Shown piece after piece: positions 1 to 8,195 of a stretch of DNA of 64,000 nucleotides. Numbering within the stretch: position 1 is the stretch's first letter; every line of letters starts with the position of its first letter. The notes beneath the pieces were generated by a model, which was not told the DNA's origin, made no database searches, and saw nothing but the letters and a program-made list of their open reading frames with translations. This DNA is from Oscillospiraceae bacterium (GTDB lineage Bacteria > Bacillota > Clostridia > Oscillospirales > Ruminococcaceae), in the NCBI GenBank assembly GCA_017473015.1, contig JAFUNP010000022.1, forward strand, positions 62,001 to 126,000, in the 5' to 3' direction. Position numbers and translations under genes: made by a program.

Positions 1-615
1 GAACATAAGCTGAAAGATGATGATGCCATCACACAGCAGATTGAAACCACAAACGATGCTCATTTGCTGTTCTTTACTGACACAGCCAGCGTGTACAAAT
101 CCCGTGCTGCACAGTTTGAAGACAGCAAGGCCAGTGTGCTGGGTGAATATGTACCGGCCAAGCTGGCTATGGACGAGGGTGAAAACATTGTTCATACAGT
201 GGTGACAAAGGATTATTCCGGTTTCCTGCTGTTTGTATTTGAAAACGGCAAGGTGGCAAAAATTCCTCTTTCCGCCTATGAAACAAAGACAAACCGCAAA
301 AAACTGCTGAACGCTTTCTCTGACAAAGAAAAACTGGTGAAAATCATGCACTTTACTGAAAATACCGATGTGGTGCTGATTTCCAGCGTAAACCGTGCTC
401 TGGTGGTAAACACGGCACAGATTCCGGAAAAAACCACAAAGAATTCCATCGGCGTACAGGTACAGACACTGAAGAAAAACCAGACTGTGAAATCTGCCAT
501 TACCCTGGAGGCTGCACAGCTGGAAAACCATACCAAATTCCGCACCAAAAACATTCCTGCAGCAGGCAGTTTCCTGAAAGAAAACGATATTGCCCAGCAG
601 CTGACACTGGAATAA
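1..615 (+). CDS. Type II topoisomerase subunit A (GyrA/ParC), C-terminal fragment
   Basis: Only the last 204 codons are present; the reading frame is open from base 1, so the gene starts upstream of the window. The fragment consists of repeated beta-strand blades with alternating hydrophobic patterns (for example LLFFTDTASVYK and FLLFVFENGKVAKIPLSAY), as in the DNA-wrapping beta-pinwheel of the GyrA/ParC C-terminal domain. The canonical GyrA box (QRRGGKG) is not seen in the visible part, so a topoisomerase IV-like or divergent second A subunit is possible. The catalytic tyrosine would lie upstream, outside the window. Family assignment is fairly safe; gyrase versus topo IV is not resolved. 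Confidence 0.75.
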   Translation, partial: EHKLKDDDAITQQIETTNDAHLLFFTDTASVYKSRAAQFEDSKASVLGEYVPAKLAMDEGENIVHTVVTKDYSGFLLFVFENGKVAKIPLSAYETKTNRKKLLNAFSDKEKLVKIMHFTENTDVVLISSVNRALVVNTAQIPEKTTKNSIGVQVQTLKKNQTVKSAITLEAAQLENHTKFRTKNIPAAGSFLKENDIAQQLTLE

Positions 616-620
616 AAAAA

Positions 621-670
621 GAAAGCAGGTACAGCCGGATGCCTTAGTGTCCGAACTGTTCCTTGCTTTC
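621..670 (+). terminator. Imperfect hairpin after the topoisomerase gene
   Basis: GAAAGCAGGTACAG pairs imperfectly with CTGTTCCTTGCTTTC about 20 nt later. There is no clear T tract after the stem, so it is a weak terminator candidate or an RNA 3' stabilising hairpin. Confidence 0.35.
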
Positions 671-805
671 TGTATAAGTAAGAGTATTGTTTATATCCGT
701 CGATATGAACTGTTCTCTTACCGGTTATGGATAAGAGAAAGTTTTCTCATATCCTTATCCCTATTATCTGCACAAAAATATCATAATATACACAAAAAAA
801 TATTA

Positions 806-834
806 TTGCAAAAAAAGGCAATATGTGATATAGT
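806..834 (+). promoter_or_regulatory. Promoter for secG
   Basis: TTGCAA and TATAGT are separated by 17 bp and lie 34 bp upstream of the secG start codon. The rest of the 250-base gap after the topoisomerase gene shows no gene. Confidence 0.5.
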
Positions 835-867
835 TATTAAGTCATATAATATGAAAGGTCAGATACT

Positions 868-1107
868 ATGAGTATTTTAGAAGTAATTGCAGGCTTTATG
901 CTGATTTTCTGTGGCGTTGTTATTACTCTGCTGGTTATGGCTCAGCAGGCTAAAAGCGGCATGGGCACAATGGGTGGCACAGATATGTACGCTGATATGA
1001 GCAACCGTTCCGCAGATGCAAAAATGGCACAGGTTACACAGTATGCAGGTATTGCATTTTTCGTACTTGCTCTGGCAGTAAGTGCTATCAGCATTTTTGC
1101 TAAATAA
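868..1107 (+). CDS. secG: Preprotein translocase subunit SecG
   Basis: A 79-residue membrane protein with two hydrophobic helices (about residues 3-24 and 57-77) separated by a Gly/Met-rich loop, the standard layout of SecG, the small accessory subunit of the SecYEG protein-export channel. The loop sequence SGMGTMGG resembles the conserved cytosolic loop of the family. AAAGG lies 10 nt upstream of the ATG. It has its own promoter and is followed by a hairpin terminator, so it is probably monocistronic. Next comes rnr, the usual Firmicutes order secG-rnr, although smpB and tmRNA, which often follow, are absent here. Confidence 0.85.
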   Translation: MSILEVIAGFMLIFCGVVITLLVMAQQAKSGMGTMGGTDMYADMSNRSADAKMAQVTQYAGIAFFVLALAVSAISIFAK

Positions 1108-1129
1108 TCAATCAGACAAATTATCACAG

Positions 1130-1157
1130 AGCCGTTGCATGCTGTAACGGCTTTTTG
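1130..1157 (+). terminator. Rho-independent terminator of secG
   Basis: AGCCGTT pairs with AACGGCT across a 9-nt loop, followed by TTTTT. Confidence 0.8.
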
Positions 1158-1219
1158 TCATGTAATAATTCTTTTGTTATGTGGCAGAATACTATAAAAA
1201 ACTACAGAAAGAATAAAAA

Positions 1220-3442
1220 ATGCCTATTAAAGACAAAATTCTGAAAGAGCTGAAAGACGGCCCTAAAAAATACAAAAAACTCCGGGCAAAGTTTAAAGGA
1301 AGCAAAAAGTTTTACGATGCCATGGAAGAACTTTATGACCGGGGAATAATCACCGAAAGAAACGGATATATTCATCTTGTTGATACAGAGAAAAAGATGA
1401 AAAAAGCCAAAGCAGACCCATCTCTGCTGGCAGGTACAGTGGTAAAGCTGACTGAAAATTTCGGCTTTGTCCGTGTGCCACAGCTGGAAAGAGATGTGTA
1501 TGTTTCCGGCAAATATATGATGGGCGCAGTGCCAGGCGATGAGGTAATGATAAAGCCAGTAAAAGCCACACGCCGCGATATGGAGTGCGAAATTGTGCGG
1601 ATTACAAAGGAAAAAACCAATGTAGTTGCCGTCGTCAGCCGTGTGGGCAGGGATATATCCATGACCTTGAAGGACTGCCCTTATGTTACTGTCAGGTCAG
1701 TGAACAAAGCCCCTGTGGTGGAGGATGACATCGTGCTGATAGACCTTATCGGCCGCGGCACATCCCATAGTCGCCTGTCTGCCCGTATCACACAGGTTAT
1801 CGGCAGCGTATCATCTTCACAGAAAGCTGTACGGGTACTGCTGGCAGAAAAAAATCTGGAAACAGAGTTTCCGCAGTCTGTTATAAACGACGCCCGCAGG
1901 GTGATTGACAAAACAGACCTGGCCGCTGAAATGGAGCACCGCACTGACCTGCGCGGTATGCCCATATTCACCATAGACTCCGCATCTACCAAAGATATAG
2001 ATGATGCTATCAGCATTGAAAAAACGGAAAATGGTTATAAACTGGGTGTCCATATTGCTGATGTCAGTTTTTATGTGCGCGGCGGCAGCGAAACCGACAA
2101 CGAAGCCTTTAAGCGCGGCACATCAGTGTATTTCGGCAACAGCGTTATACCTATGCTGCCAAAGGAATATTCCAATGATGTGTGTTCCCTCAATGAAAAA
2201 TCTGACCGTCTGGCCTTTTCCTGTCTGATGACTCTGGACAGTCAGGGTGTGGTTACAGATTACCGCTTTGAAAAAACAGTTATCCGCAGCCGTGTGAAAG
2301 GTGTTTACAGCGAGATAAACTCCATTCTTGCCGGCGAAGAAACCGACCGGTTGAAAAACAAATACAGCGAAGTTTACAACCAGTTGTCTACAGCAAAGCA
2401 ACTGTTCAGTCTCCTGCGTGCCAGACGAGTACAGCGCGGCAGTATGGATATTGAAAGCGATGAATCATATATCATCTTTGATGAAACAGGTAAGGCTATT
2501 GGCCTGGAAAAAAGACGGCGCGGTCTGTCAGAAATGATTATCGAAGAATTTATGCTGCTGGCCAACAGCTGTTCAGCAAACCTGGCAAAAAAGATGAATC
2601 TGCCGTTTGTATATCGTATACACACCCGGCCTGATGCAGAAAAAATGATTACTCTCCGTGAAAATCTGGGCAGACTTGGTCTTGCACTGGAACAGGGTGA
2701 GGGTAAAAGCCTGCAGCAGGCTATGAGTGACCTGCTGGATGAAACACGCAGCACCAATCTGGAAACCACTGTACACAAAATGATACTGCGCAGTCAGTCA
2801 AAGGCTAAATATTCCCCTGACCCTGTGGGCCACTTCGGTATTGTGCTGGATGACTACGCCCACTTCACCAGCCCTATCCGCCGCTATTCTGACCTTGCTA
2901 TCCACCGCATACTGTCAGACTTTGTGGCAGGCAAAAAGCATGAGGCAGTGGTGAAAAGGTATTCCCGTTTTGCTGCTTCCCGGTCACAGCAGGCTTCTGC
3001 CACAGAGCTGGTGGCTATGCAGACAGAACGCGACGCCACTGATATTTACAAAGCTGAAATTATGGCCGACCACATCGGTGAAGAATTTACCGGCATAGTG
3101 TCCGGCGTGGCAAATTACGGCATTTATGTGGCTTTGGAAAACACTGTGGAAGGTCTGGTTCATATATCACTGCTGGATATGTTCAACCCCATTCTGACAG
3201 AAGGCTACAGCCTTTATTGTCCTGTTTCAGGTACTGAATATAAAATCGGCGATGAAATCAGCGTAAAAGTGGTGGGTACGGACATTCTCAACGGCAATGT
3301 GGATTTTGCCCCGGCTGATGTGCAGATAGAAAAGCCTACCGGAAAACCAAAGCCTGAAATAAAGGAGTATAAAGAGAAACGCCCCAGAAAAGACACAGGC
3401 AAAACCAAAAGAACAAAGCTGAAGCACAAAAGAAGAAGATAA
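1220..3442 (+). CDS. rnr: Ribonuclease R (3'-5' exoribonuclease)
   Basis: A 740-residue RNase II/RNB-family enzyme that degrades structured RNA processively. Domain order: N-terminal winged-helix (about 1-60), cold-shock/OB domains (about 70-220), the RNB catalytic domain with the acidic cluster DSASTKDIDDAIS near residues 253-265 holding the Mg-binding aspartates, the SPIRRYSDL signature near residue 552, an S1 RNA-binding domain (about 620-705) and a Lys/Arg-rich tail. Length and order match RNase R rather than RNase II. The start has only a weak GAAAGAA ribosome site. It is followed by its own terminator; there is no smpB partner next door. Confidence 0.95.
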   Translation: MPIKDKILKELKDGPKKYKKLRAKFKGSKKFYDAMEELYDRGIITERNGYIHLVDTEKKMKKAKADPSLLAGTVVKLTENFGFVRVPQLERDVYVSGKYMMGAVPGDEVMIKPVKATRRDMECEIVRITKEKTNVVAVVSRVGRDISMTLKDCPYVTVRSVNKAPVVEDDIVLIDLIGRGTSHSRLSARITQVIGSVSSSQKAVRVLLAEKNLETEFPQSVINDARRVIDKTDLAAEMEHRTDLRGMPIFTIDSASTKDIDDAISIEKTENGYKLGVHIADVSFYVRGGSETDNEAFKRGTSVYFGNSVIPMLPKEYSNDVCSLNEKSDRLAFSCLMTLDSQGVVTDYRFEKTVIRSRVKGVYSEINSILAGEETDRLKNKYSEVYNQLSTAKQLFSLLRARRVQRGSMDIESDESYIIFDETGKAIGLEKRRRGLSEMIIEEFMLLANSCSANLAKKMNLPFVYRIHTRPDAEKMITLRENLGRLGLALEQGEGKSLQQAMSDLLDETRSTNLETTVHKMILRSQSKAKYSPDPVGHFGIVLDDYAHFTSPIRRYSDLAIHRILSDFVAGKKHEAVVKRYSRFAASRSQQASATELVAMQTERDATDIYKAEIMADHIGEEFTGIVSGVANYGIYVALENTVEGLVHISLLDMFNPILTEGYSLYCPVSGTEYKIGDEISVKVVGTDILNGNVDFAPADVQIEKPTGKPKPEIKEYKEKRPRKDTGKTKRTKLKHKRRR

Positions 3443-3451
3443 TAAATAAGC

Positions 3452-3485
3452 AAAGACAAGTCATATTGCTGTGACTTGTCTTTTT
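3452..3485 (+). terminator. Terminator of rnr
   Basis: AAGACAAGTCA pairs with TGACTTGTCTT over an 8-nt loop, followed by a T run. Confidence 0.85.
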
Positions 3486-3565
3486 ATGTGTTATTATTTT
3501 TTATTTCTCTGCATAAACTGTTATAAATTACCAACAATTACAAAAACATAGAACGGAGAGTTGGT

Positions 3566-3817
3566 ATGAAAATATTACCCAAAAAGGAAGTATTAACACA
3601 AAAACAGAAACAGATAAATGACCTGAAAGATGAACTGAGATACTGCGAAACACTGATGAAGCGCACGGAAATGCTGTTTGAAATGGCCACTGACGAAAAT
3701 CTGATTGAAGCCAGAATTTATGAAATGAAAAGCCTTTCAAAGCATTACGACTATCTTATTTCGTCGGTACGCCGGCTGATGCAGGAGGATACCGACCCAC
3801 AGGTTATAAATATTTAG
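3566..3817 (+). CDS. DUF2508 family protein
   Basis: An 83-residue, mostly helical, charged soluble protein. The segment around LIEARIYEMKSLSKHYDYLI matches the DUF2508 (YaaL-like) pattern of a helix carrying LI-x-x-x-IYE followed by a YDYL motif. Function is unknown in the family. GGAGAG precedes the ATG. It is followed after 8 nt by a BofA-family gene, the same neighbourhood seen for yaaL-bofA in spore-forming Firmicutes, which suggests co-transcription. Confidence 0.75.
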   Translation: MKILPKKEVLTQKQKQINDLKDELRYCETLMKRTEMLFEMATDENLIEARIYEMKSLSKHYDYLISSVRRLMQEDTDPQVINI

Positions 3818-3825
3818 GAGAAAAA

Positions 3826-4083
3826 ATGAACTCATTACTTATTGTATGCGCAGCGGTTATTCTGCTCTGCGTTTCCTATGCCTACTCACGCTGCCGCCAC
3901 CCATTTCTCACCGCCCGGCGCAATTCTGTCAGCGGTCTGGGAGCCATGCTTCTGGTCAATATACTGTCGGGACACACCGGTTGTTACATAGCGGTAAATG
4001 CCGCCACAGTGTTCGTTTCCACTGTGCTGTCCCTGCCAGGAGTGGTATGTCTGTTAATAATGAAAATCATCTATAATTATTGA
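3826..4083 (+). CDS. bofA: BofA family protein (pro-sigma-K processing inhibitor)
   Basis: An 85-residue membrane protein with hydrophobic helices at about 3-19, 39-58 and 62-82. The family pattern N-x(n)-T-x(n)-LPGV near the C terminus is visible (NAATVFVSTVLSLPGVVCLL). In Bacillus, BofA holds the SpoIVFB protease inactive in the forespore outer membrane; in Clostridia without sigma-K cleavage its role is unclear. AGGAG lies just before the ATG. Its presence points to a spore-forming ancestry. No other sporulation gene lies next to it in this window. Confidence 0.75.
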   Translation: MNSLLIVCAAVILLCVSYAYSRCRHPFLTARRNSVSGLGAMLLVNILSGHTGCYIAVNAATVFVSTVLSLPGVVCLLIMKIIYNY

Positions 4084-4087
4084 TAAA

Positions 4088-4136
4088 ACTCCTTCTGTAC
4101 TGTATAATTATTTATAATACAGCTTCGGAAGGAGTA
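4088..4136 (+). promoter_or_regulatory. Hairpin that enclosing-pairs the GNAT ribosome binding site
   Basis: ACTCCTTC pairs with GAAGGAGT 33 nt later and the inner CTGTAT pairs with ATACAG. The 3' arm contains the AAGGAG that serves the ATG at 4142, so the stem would hide that site. The run TATTTTTA that follows means it could equally be the bofA terminator. Confidence 0.5.
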
Positions 4137-4141
4137 TTTTT

Positions 4142-4582
4142 ATGGAATTTAAATGGTATAAATACGGTGAACAGGGCATAGAAGATGCCTTTGATATCCG
4201 CAGGGAAGTTTTCTGCAAGGAAGTTGGCTTCACCGAAGATTTTGAATTTGATGACGGCGATAAAACAGCCCATCATCTGGTGTGTTATGACGGCGGCGTG
4301 CCGGTGTGCACCGCCAGACTGCTGGTGGAAGACTTCAACCGGCGTATAGGCAGGCTGCGGCGGCCAAAACAGTGCCGCGGCAAAGGCTACGGCAAGGCCA
4401 CTATGGAAGAAGTAATGAAAAAATGCAGCCGGCTGGTGGTGGAATATGCTACACTGGGCGCAAAATATGACAAAAAAGGTTTTTATGAAGCGCTGGGATT
4501 TGAGGAATACGGCGATATTTTCCTCGAAGAAGGCATTCCTCATATTATGATGAAAAAGCTTGTGACAGAGCTTTTGTTTTAA
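4142..4582 (+). CDS. GNAT-family N-acetyltransferase
   Basis: A 146-residue single-domain GNAT protein resembling the small ElaA/YjcF type. It has the N-terminal substrate-side region, then a central acyl-CoA-binding segment with R-G-K-G-Y-G-K-A (Q/R-x-x-G-x-G/A pattern) around residue 80, and the late strand-helix with YEALGFEEYGDIFLEEGIPH. The substrate cannot be read. The ATG follows a strong GGAAGGAG that lies in the 3' arm of a hairpin. The next gene begins 12 nt downstream, so the two are probably one transcript. Confidence 0.75.
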   Translation: MEFKWYKYGEQGIEDAFDIRREVFCKEVGFTEDFEFDDGDKTAHHLVCYDGGVPVCTARLLVEDFNRRIGRLRRPKQCRGKGYGKATMEEVMKKCSRLVVEYATLGAKYDKKGFYEALGFEEYGDIFLEEGIPHIMMKKLVTELLF

Positions 4583-4594
4583 CAGGAGGCGGCA

Positions 4595-5311
4595 ATGAAC
4601 AGAGATTTGTTTGATATTCCTCATCACGCCAATCTTTTCGCCCTTATATATAAAGCGGCGGTGGACCTGTATGGCGAAAACGGCGCAAAGGCGGCGGACG
4701 AAGGCACAAAACTGTACGGCCAGCAGCGCGGCGCCCGTATGGCACAGCGCGCGATGAAAGACGGCGCACCGCTGACAATGGAAAACTATCTGCTGTACGG
4801 CGAATGGACCGATAAAAACGGCCGTTCCAAAGGTTATGTTTCTGCAAAAACACCGGTGTACTGTCTGGACAACACTGTCTGCGGCTGGTGTGAAGCCTGG
4901 AAAGAGGCAGGCCTGCTGGAATATGGCAAAAACTACTGCAGCTATGTGGACCACAATCTGGTAAAAGGTTTCAATCCACAGCTGAAACTGGATATTCTCC
5001 AGGTGCTCAGCCAGGGCGGCGACACCTGTGCTTTCCGCTGGAATGGTTTCGCTCTGGAAAATGAGGAACGGGAAGCAGCCTATGCAGCAAAAAAAGCTGC
5101 CCTGGGCGGCAGAACCCTGAAAGATTTTCTTTATCACACCGGTCATCTGCTGGTGGCTATGAAACAGGCGCTGACAGCACAGCTGGGCAGTGAAGCGGCA
5201 GAAAAAATCGCACTGAAAGCTTTGGTGGATTACAGCCTGATGTACGGCGAAGAAATGGCCCGGGCAGTGATAAAAGAATCACGGCAGGATTTCACAGTGG
5301 TGGATTACTGA
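4595..5311 (+). CDS. L-2-amino-thiazoline-4-carboxylate hydrolase-like protein
   Basis: A 238-residue protein with the pattern of the ATC hydrolase family: a C-x-W helix (VCGWCEAWKEAGLLEYG), then C-x-x-V-D followed by NPQLKLDILQVLSQGGDTCAFRW. In Pseudomonas the founding enzyme opens the thiazoline ring on the way to L-cysteine; most homologues in gut Clostridia are uncharacterised. No signal peptide is visible. Strong AGGAGG precedes the ATG. Translationally it sits directly behind the GNAT gene and ends before a strong terminator. The family is likely; the reaction in this organism is unproven. Confidence 0.6.
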   Translation: MNRDLFDIPHHANLFALIYKAAVDLYGENGAKAADEGTKLYGQQRGARMAQRAMKDGAPLTMENYLLYGEWTDKNGRSKGYVSAKTPVYCLDNTVCGWCEAWKEAGLLEYGKNYCSYVDHNLVKGFNPQLKLDILQVLSQGGDTCAFRWNGFALENEEREAAYAAKKAALGGRTLKDFLYHTGHLLVAMKQALTAQLGSEAAEKIALKALVDYSLMYGEEMARAVIKESRQDFTVVDY

Positions 5312-5361
5312 TAATACAAAAAAATGACAGCCGCGTCACGTCAGAAAAGTTAATAAACAGT

Positions 5362-5405
5362 TAAAGCCAAACTGCAAAATGAAATGCAGTTTGGCTTTTA
5401 TTGTT
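5362..5405 (+). terminator. Terminator after the GNAT/ATC hydrolase pair
   Basis: AAAGCCAAACTGCA pairs perfectly with TGCAGTTTGGCTTT over an 8-nt loop, followed by a T-rich stretch. Confidence 0.85.
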
Positions 5406-5479
5406 GTCAGATTCATAAAGCAGAATGCAGTGTGTGCAAACAAACCATTGCTGTCTGGTGAATTGGAAATTAATGGTTA

Positions 5480-5959
5480 TTAAACAATGTCATTCTCTCT
5501 ACACCACTTTTCAAAATTAGGGTCATTTGGTGACATGGTTGGTTTAAGTGTTGGGATTTCAGTCAGAACGGCATCAAAATGATTTGGCTTTATTGACGGA
5601 GAAAACTGTGGAAAGTTTAAAGTTGCACATCCTAAATAATATAATGAGAATAAGGCTCTTTTATCAGAGGTCCAATTTGTTCCATCATATTTATAAAAAC
5701 CATCAGATAAAGACATTAAGTTTCTATTAGTATGTACTTTTTTTAGCTGACCTAATAAATAACGAACAGCCAATTGTTTTTCTTCTAATTTATCGTAGCA
5801 AAAAGGAATTTTGGGAATATTTACATTGCAATCATCTGTAAAAAAACTTGAAACAACAAAATTGTTTTTAGGAGTTTCCTCTGTTGCTAAACAATACTTA
5901 AACAGATTTTTTACATTCACTTCGTTTAAATCAAGCATATCTTCTCTTTTATATTTCAT
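5480..5959 (-). CDS. Hypothetical protein, AT-rich
   Basis: I do not recognise this 159-residue protein. It is soluble, lacks a signal peptide, and contains several aromatic/charged segments (FYKYDGTNWTSDKRALFSLYYLGC). GGAGGAAAAGTC precedes the ATG, so it is translated. Its base composition and A/T-ending codons are clearly unlike the neighbouring genes on both sides, suggesting recent acquisition as a single cargo gene. No mobile-element gene lies beside it. Confidence 0.6.
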   Translation of the reverse strand: MKYKREDMLDLNEVNVKNLFKYCLATEETPKNNFVVSSFFTDDCNVNIPKIPFCYDKLEEKQLAVRYLLGQLKKVHTNRNLMSLSDGFYKYDGTNWTSDKRALFSLYYLGCATLNFPQFSPSIKPNHFDAVLTEIPTLKPTMSPNDPNFEKWCRENDIV

Positions 5960-6040
5960 GACTTTTCCTCCATCAGCTTGTCAAATACAAATTAATTCAG
6001 CTGACTATATATTATCATAATTAAACGGGGTATACAAGAA

Positions 6041-6070
6041 CAGGCACAGCAGAATATTCTGCTGTGCCTG
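6041..6070 (-). terminator. Perfect palindromic hairpin between the hypothetical gene and ppiB
   Basis: The arms CAGGCACAGCAGA and TCTGCTGTGCCTG form a near-perfect palindrome downstream of ppiB on the minus strand. Arms sharing CAGGCACAGCA recur at 25951-25979. The T tract on either side is modest. Confidence 0.6.
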
Positions 6071-6133
6071 TATGTTGTTTTATGAGTCTATGCTTTTGTT
6101 ACGGATATTTTTTATATCTCGTTCTGTAGAAAA

Positions 6134-6604
6134 TTATTCAATAACAACAGATTTCATCACTACTGGCTGCAGTGGTTTGTCCCATGGGTTTGTTCTCACT
6201 GCTGCGATTCTGTCCACAACGTCCAGACCTTCCACTACTTTACCGAAAGCAGCGTACTGTCCATCCAGATGTGGTGCAGCTTCGTGCATAATGAAGAACT
6301 GGCTGCCTGCAGAGTTTGGTGCAGCTGTTCTTGCCATGGAGATAACGCCTTTTTCGTGTTTCAGGTCATTTTTGAAACCGTTTGCAGCGAATTCACCTTT
6401 GATTGTCCAGCCCGGGCCGCCTGTGCCTGTGCCCAGTGGGCAGCCGCCCTGAATCATAAAGCCACGGATTACTCTGTGGAATGTGAGGCCGTTGTAAAAG
6501 CCTGCGTTAACCAGTTTTTCAAAGTTTTCTACTGTAGCAGGTGCGATTTCAGGATAAAGCTCCAGTTTGATTACTTCGCCTGTATCCATTGTAATTACTA
6601 CCAT
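6134..6604 (-). CDS. ppiB: Peptidyl-prolyl cis-trans isomerase, cyclophilin type
   Basis: A 156-residue cytoplasmic cyclophilin with no signal peptide. The fold signature is clear: [13 protein letters not shown] near residue 42 contains the catalytic Arg and the Phe/Gln pocket residues, and [17 protein letters not shown] near residue 90 is the second core block. It catalyses proline isomerisation during protein folding. AAAGGAG lies 9-10 nt upstream of the ATG. It is transcribed away from coaX's end on the same strand, with 75 nt between them; a shared transcript is possible. Confidence 0.95.
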   Translation of the reverse strand: MVVITMDTGEVIKLELYPEIAPATVENFEKLVNAGFYNGLTFHRVIRGFMIQGGCPLGTGTGGPGWTIKGEFAANGFKNDLKHEKGVISMARTAAPNSAGSQFFIMHEAAPHLDGQYAAFGKVVEGLDVVDRIAAVRTNPWDKPLQPVVMKSVVIE

Positions 6605-6679
6605 AATTTATTTCTCCTTTGATATTGTCTTTTATTTGTATGGATATGATACCACATATCCTTTTATAAATCAAAATTT

Positions 6680-7447
6680 TTATCCTCTGGCGCGTTTGTA
6701 ATAGATATACATGCCCTCCAACAGCAGGTCGTCGTTTATTGCACAGTCACAGTCGCACAGTGGCATAATAACCTTTGAAATACCACCTGTGGCATACACA
6801 TGGCATTTTTCTCCTATCTCTTTTTCAAAAGCCTTTACCATGCCTTCCATGGTATAAGCACTGCCGTATACAATACCGCTGGCAATGCTGTCAGGTGTAT
6901 TGGTGCCTATTACTTTTCCCGGCGGTGTCAGGCTTTCGTCTGTTGGCAGTCCGGTGCTTGTATGCAGTGCGCGCAGATTTGTCATTACGCCTGTCAGTAT
7001 GCTTACACCCAATATGGCCCCGTCCTTGTCCATAGCTGTTACGGTGGTTGCTGTGCCCATGTCAATAACAATGGCAGGCAGAGAGTGTTTTTCTTTTACA
7101 GTCATGCAGCCGGCGATTATATCCAGCCCCACTTCCTGCGGATTGTCAGTCTTTATTGTAATGCCTGTCAGCTCGTCGTTTTCAAACATTACCGGCTTGT
7201 GGGTAAAAGCTATCTCCATTGCTTCGTACACACTGTATGTGGTGTTTGACACCACGCTGCACAGGATGCTGCCCTCCACATCCTCTGGCTTTATGTTATG
7301 CCGCTTCAGTGCTTTCAGTATTCCACCTAGATAAGTCCAGCAGCTCTGTTCTTTTTCGTAAGGTATGTTAAAGTCCATTACATGAACATCATTCTCAAAT
7401 ACACCCACATCAATATCTGTGTTGCCTATATCGAAACAAAGTATCAT
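6680..7447 (-). CDS. coaX: Type III pantothenate kinase
   Basis: A 255-residue enzyme phosphorylating pantothenate, the first step of coenzyme A synthesis. The ASKHA-fold phosphate motifs are visible: DIGNTDIDVGVF at the N terminus and DMGTATTVTAMD near residue 125, with the GVSILTGVMTNLRAL segment that follows in CoaX. I chose the ATG at 7447 because AGAGGTG lies just upstream and the protein then begins directly with the conserved first strand; a longer frame with 13 extra charged residues exists but has no ribosome site. Confidence 0.92.
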   Translation of the reverse strand: MILCFDIGNTDIDVGVFENDVHVMDFNIPYEKEQSCWTYLGGILKALKRHNIKPEDVEGSILCSVVSNTTYSVYEAMEIAFTHKPVMFENDELTGITIKTDNPQEVGLDIIAGCMTVKEKHSLPAIVIDMGTATTVTAMDKDGAILGVSILTGVMTNLRALHTSTGLPTDESLTPPGKVIGTNTPDSIASGIVYGSAYTMEGMVKAFEKEIGEKCHVYATGGISKVIMPLCDCDCAINDDLLLEGMYIYYKRARG

Positions 7448-7608
7448 ACCAGCACCTCTTTTTCTTTTATGTCTATATTGTATCATAAAATCAGCAAAAG
7501 AAAAGTATGTGATAATTTTTATTTACACAGCATAAAAATTATTAAACACTGAAAGCTGTACCGCTACGGTTTTGCAGATATATTTTACCATTCGGAAAGG
7601 GGATACAC

Positions 7609-8106
7609 ATGTTTGTACTTACATTCAGCAAAAAAAATACCGGCAGACTGCTGGCAGGTTTTCTGACACTGGTGGTGGCGCTGGGAGCAGGAGTGGGAAT
7701 AAAGAATTTTATTCTCAGGGATGAGGAAACCATGCGGAGTGCAAAAAATACCAAACTGACCACCACACGGGAAATGGCGGAATACATACTGGCCAAAGGT
7801 TATACAGTTGACCTGCAGTCCGCCACAGTGAAGGAAGTAAAAATACCCAAAAAGTTTGATGCGGAGTTTGAAAATTTCAATGCAAAAATCAACCGGACAG
7901 ACGGTTTGTCACTGGAGAAGTACAAAAATGACAAAGTGAACAAATGGACCTTCGACATCACCGATTACGGCGTGGAAAACAAAACCGCGGTGGCTGTGCT
8001 TCTGCTGAAAAAGGATAAGCTGATAGGTGCATATCTGCTGGAAATGCCGGAAGGCACCGCATATCCGCTGGCAAAAAATGCAGGCCAGGGAGACATTCTG
8101 CAGTAA
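7609..8106 (+). CDS. DUF4830 domain protein, membrane anchored
   Basis: A 165-residue protein with one N-terminal hydrophobic helix (about 13-33), then an extracytoplasmic domain. The pattern EMAEYILAKGYTVD, then EVKIPKKFDAEFENFNA, then LEKYKNDKVNKWTFDITDY matches DUF4830, a small domain of unknown function common in Clostridia. The charged start FSKKNTGR and the following helix predict N-in, C-out topology. GGAAAGGGG precedes the ATG. It ends 89 nt before the pseudouridine synthase. Confidence 0.65.
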   Translation: MFVLTFSKKNTGRLLAGFLTLVVALGAGVGIKNFILRDEETMRSAKNTKLTTTREMAEYILAKGYTVDLQSATVKEVKIPKKFDAEFENFNAKINRTDGLSLEKYKNDKVNKWTFDITDYGVENKTAVAVLLLKKDKLIGAYLLEMPEGTAYPLAKNAGQGDILQ

Positions 8107-8195
8107 AAGGTTTATTTAAAGCCGGATATATGATAAAATATGAGGACGGGGCGGTGAACAATCGCCCCATAAAACGATACGAAAAGGAATTTTTT

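Noticed and set aside
3443-3565. smpB or tmRNA after rnr
   Set aside because: The gap contains only the rnr terminator and a short spacer before the DUF2508 gene.
4112-5146. Long minus-strand frame of 344 codons
   Set aside because: It lies antisense to the GNAT and ATC-hydrolase genes, which have strong ribosome sites and family motifs. The product would be Phe/His/Cys-rich with no recognisable domain; it is a codon-bias shadow.
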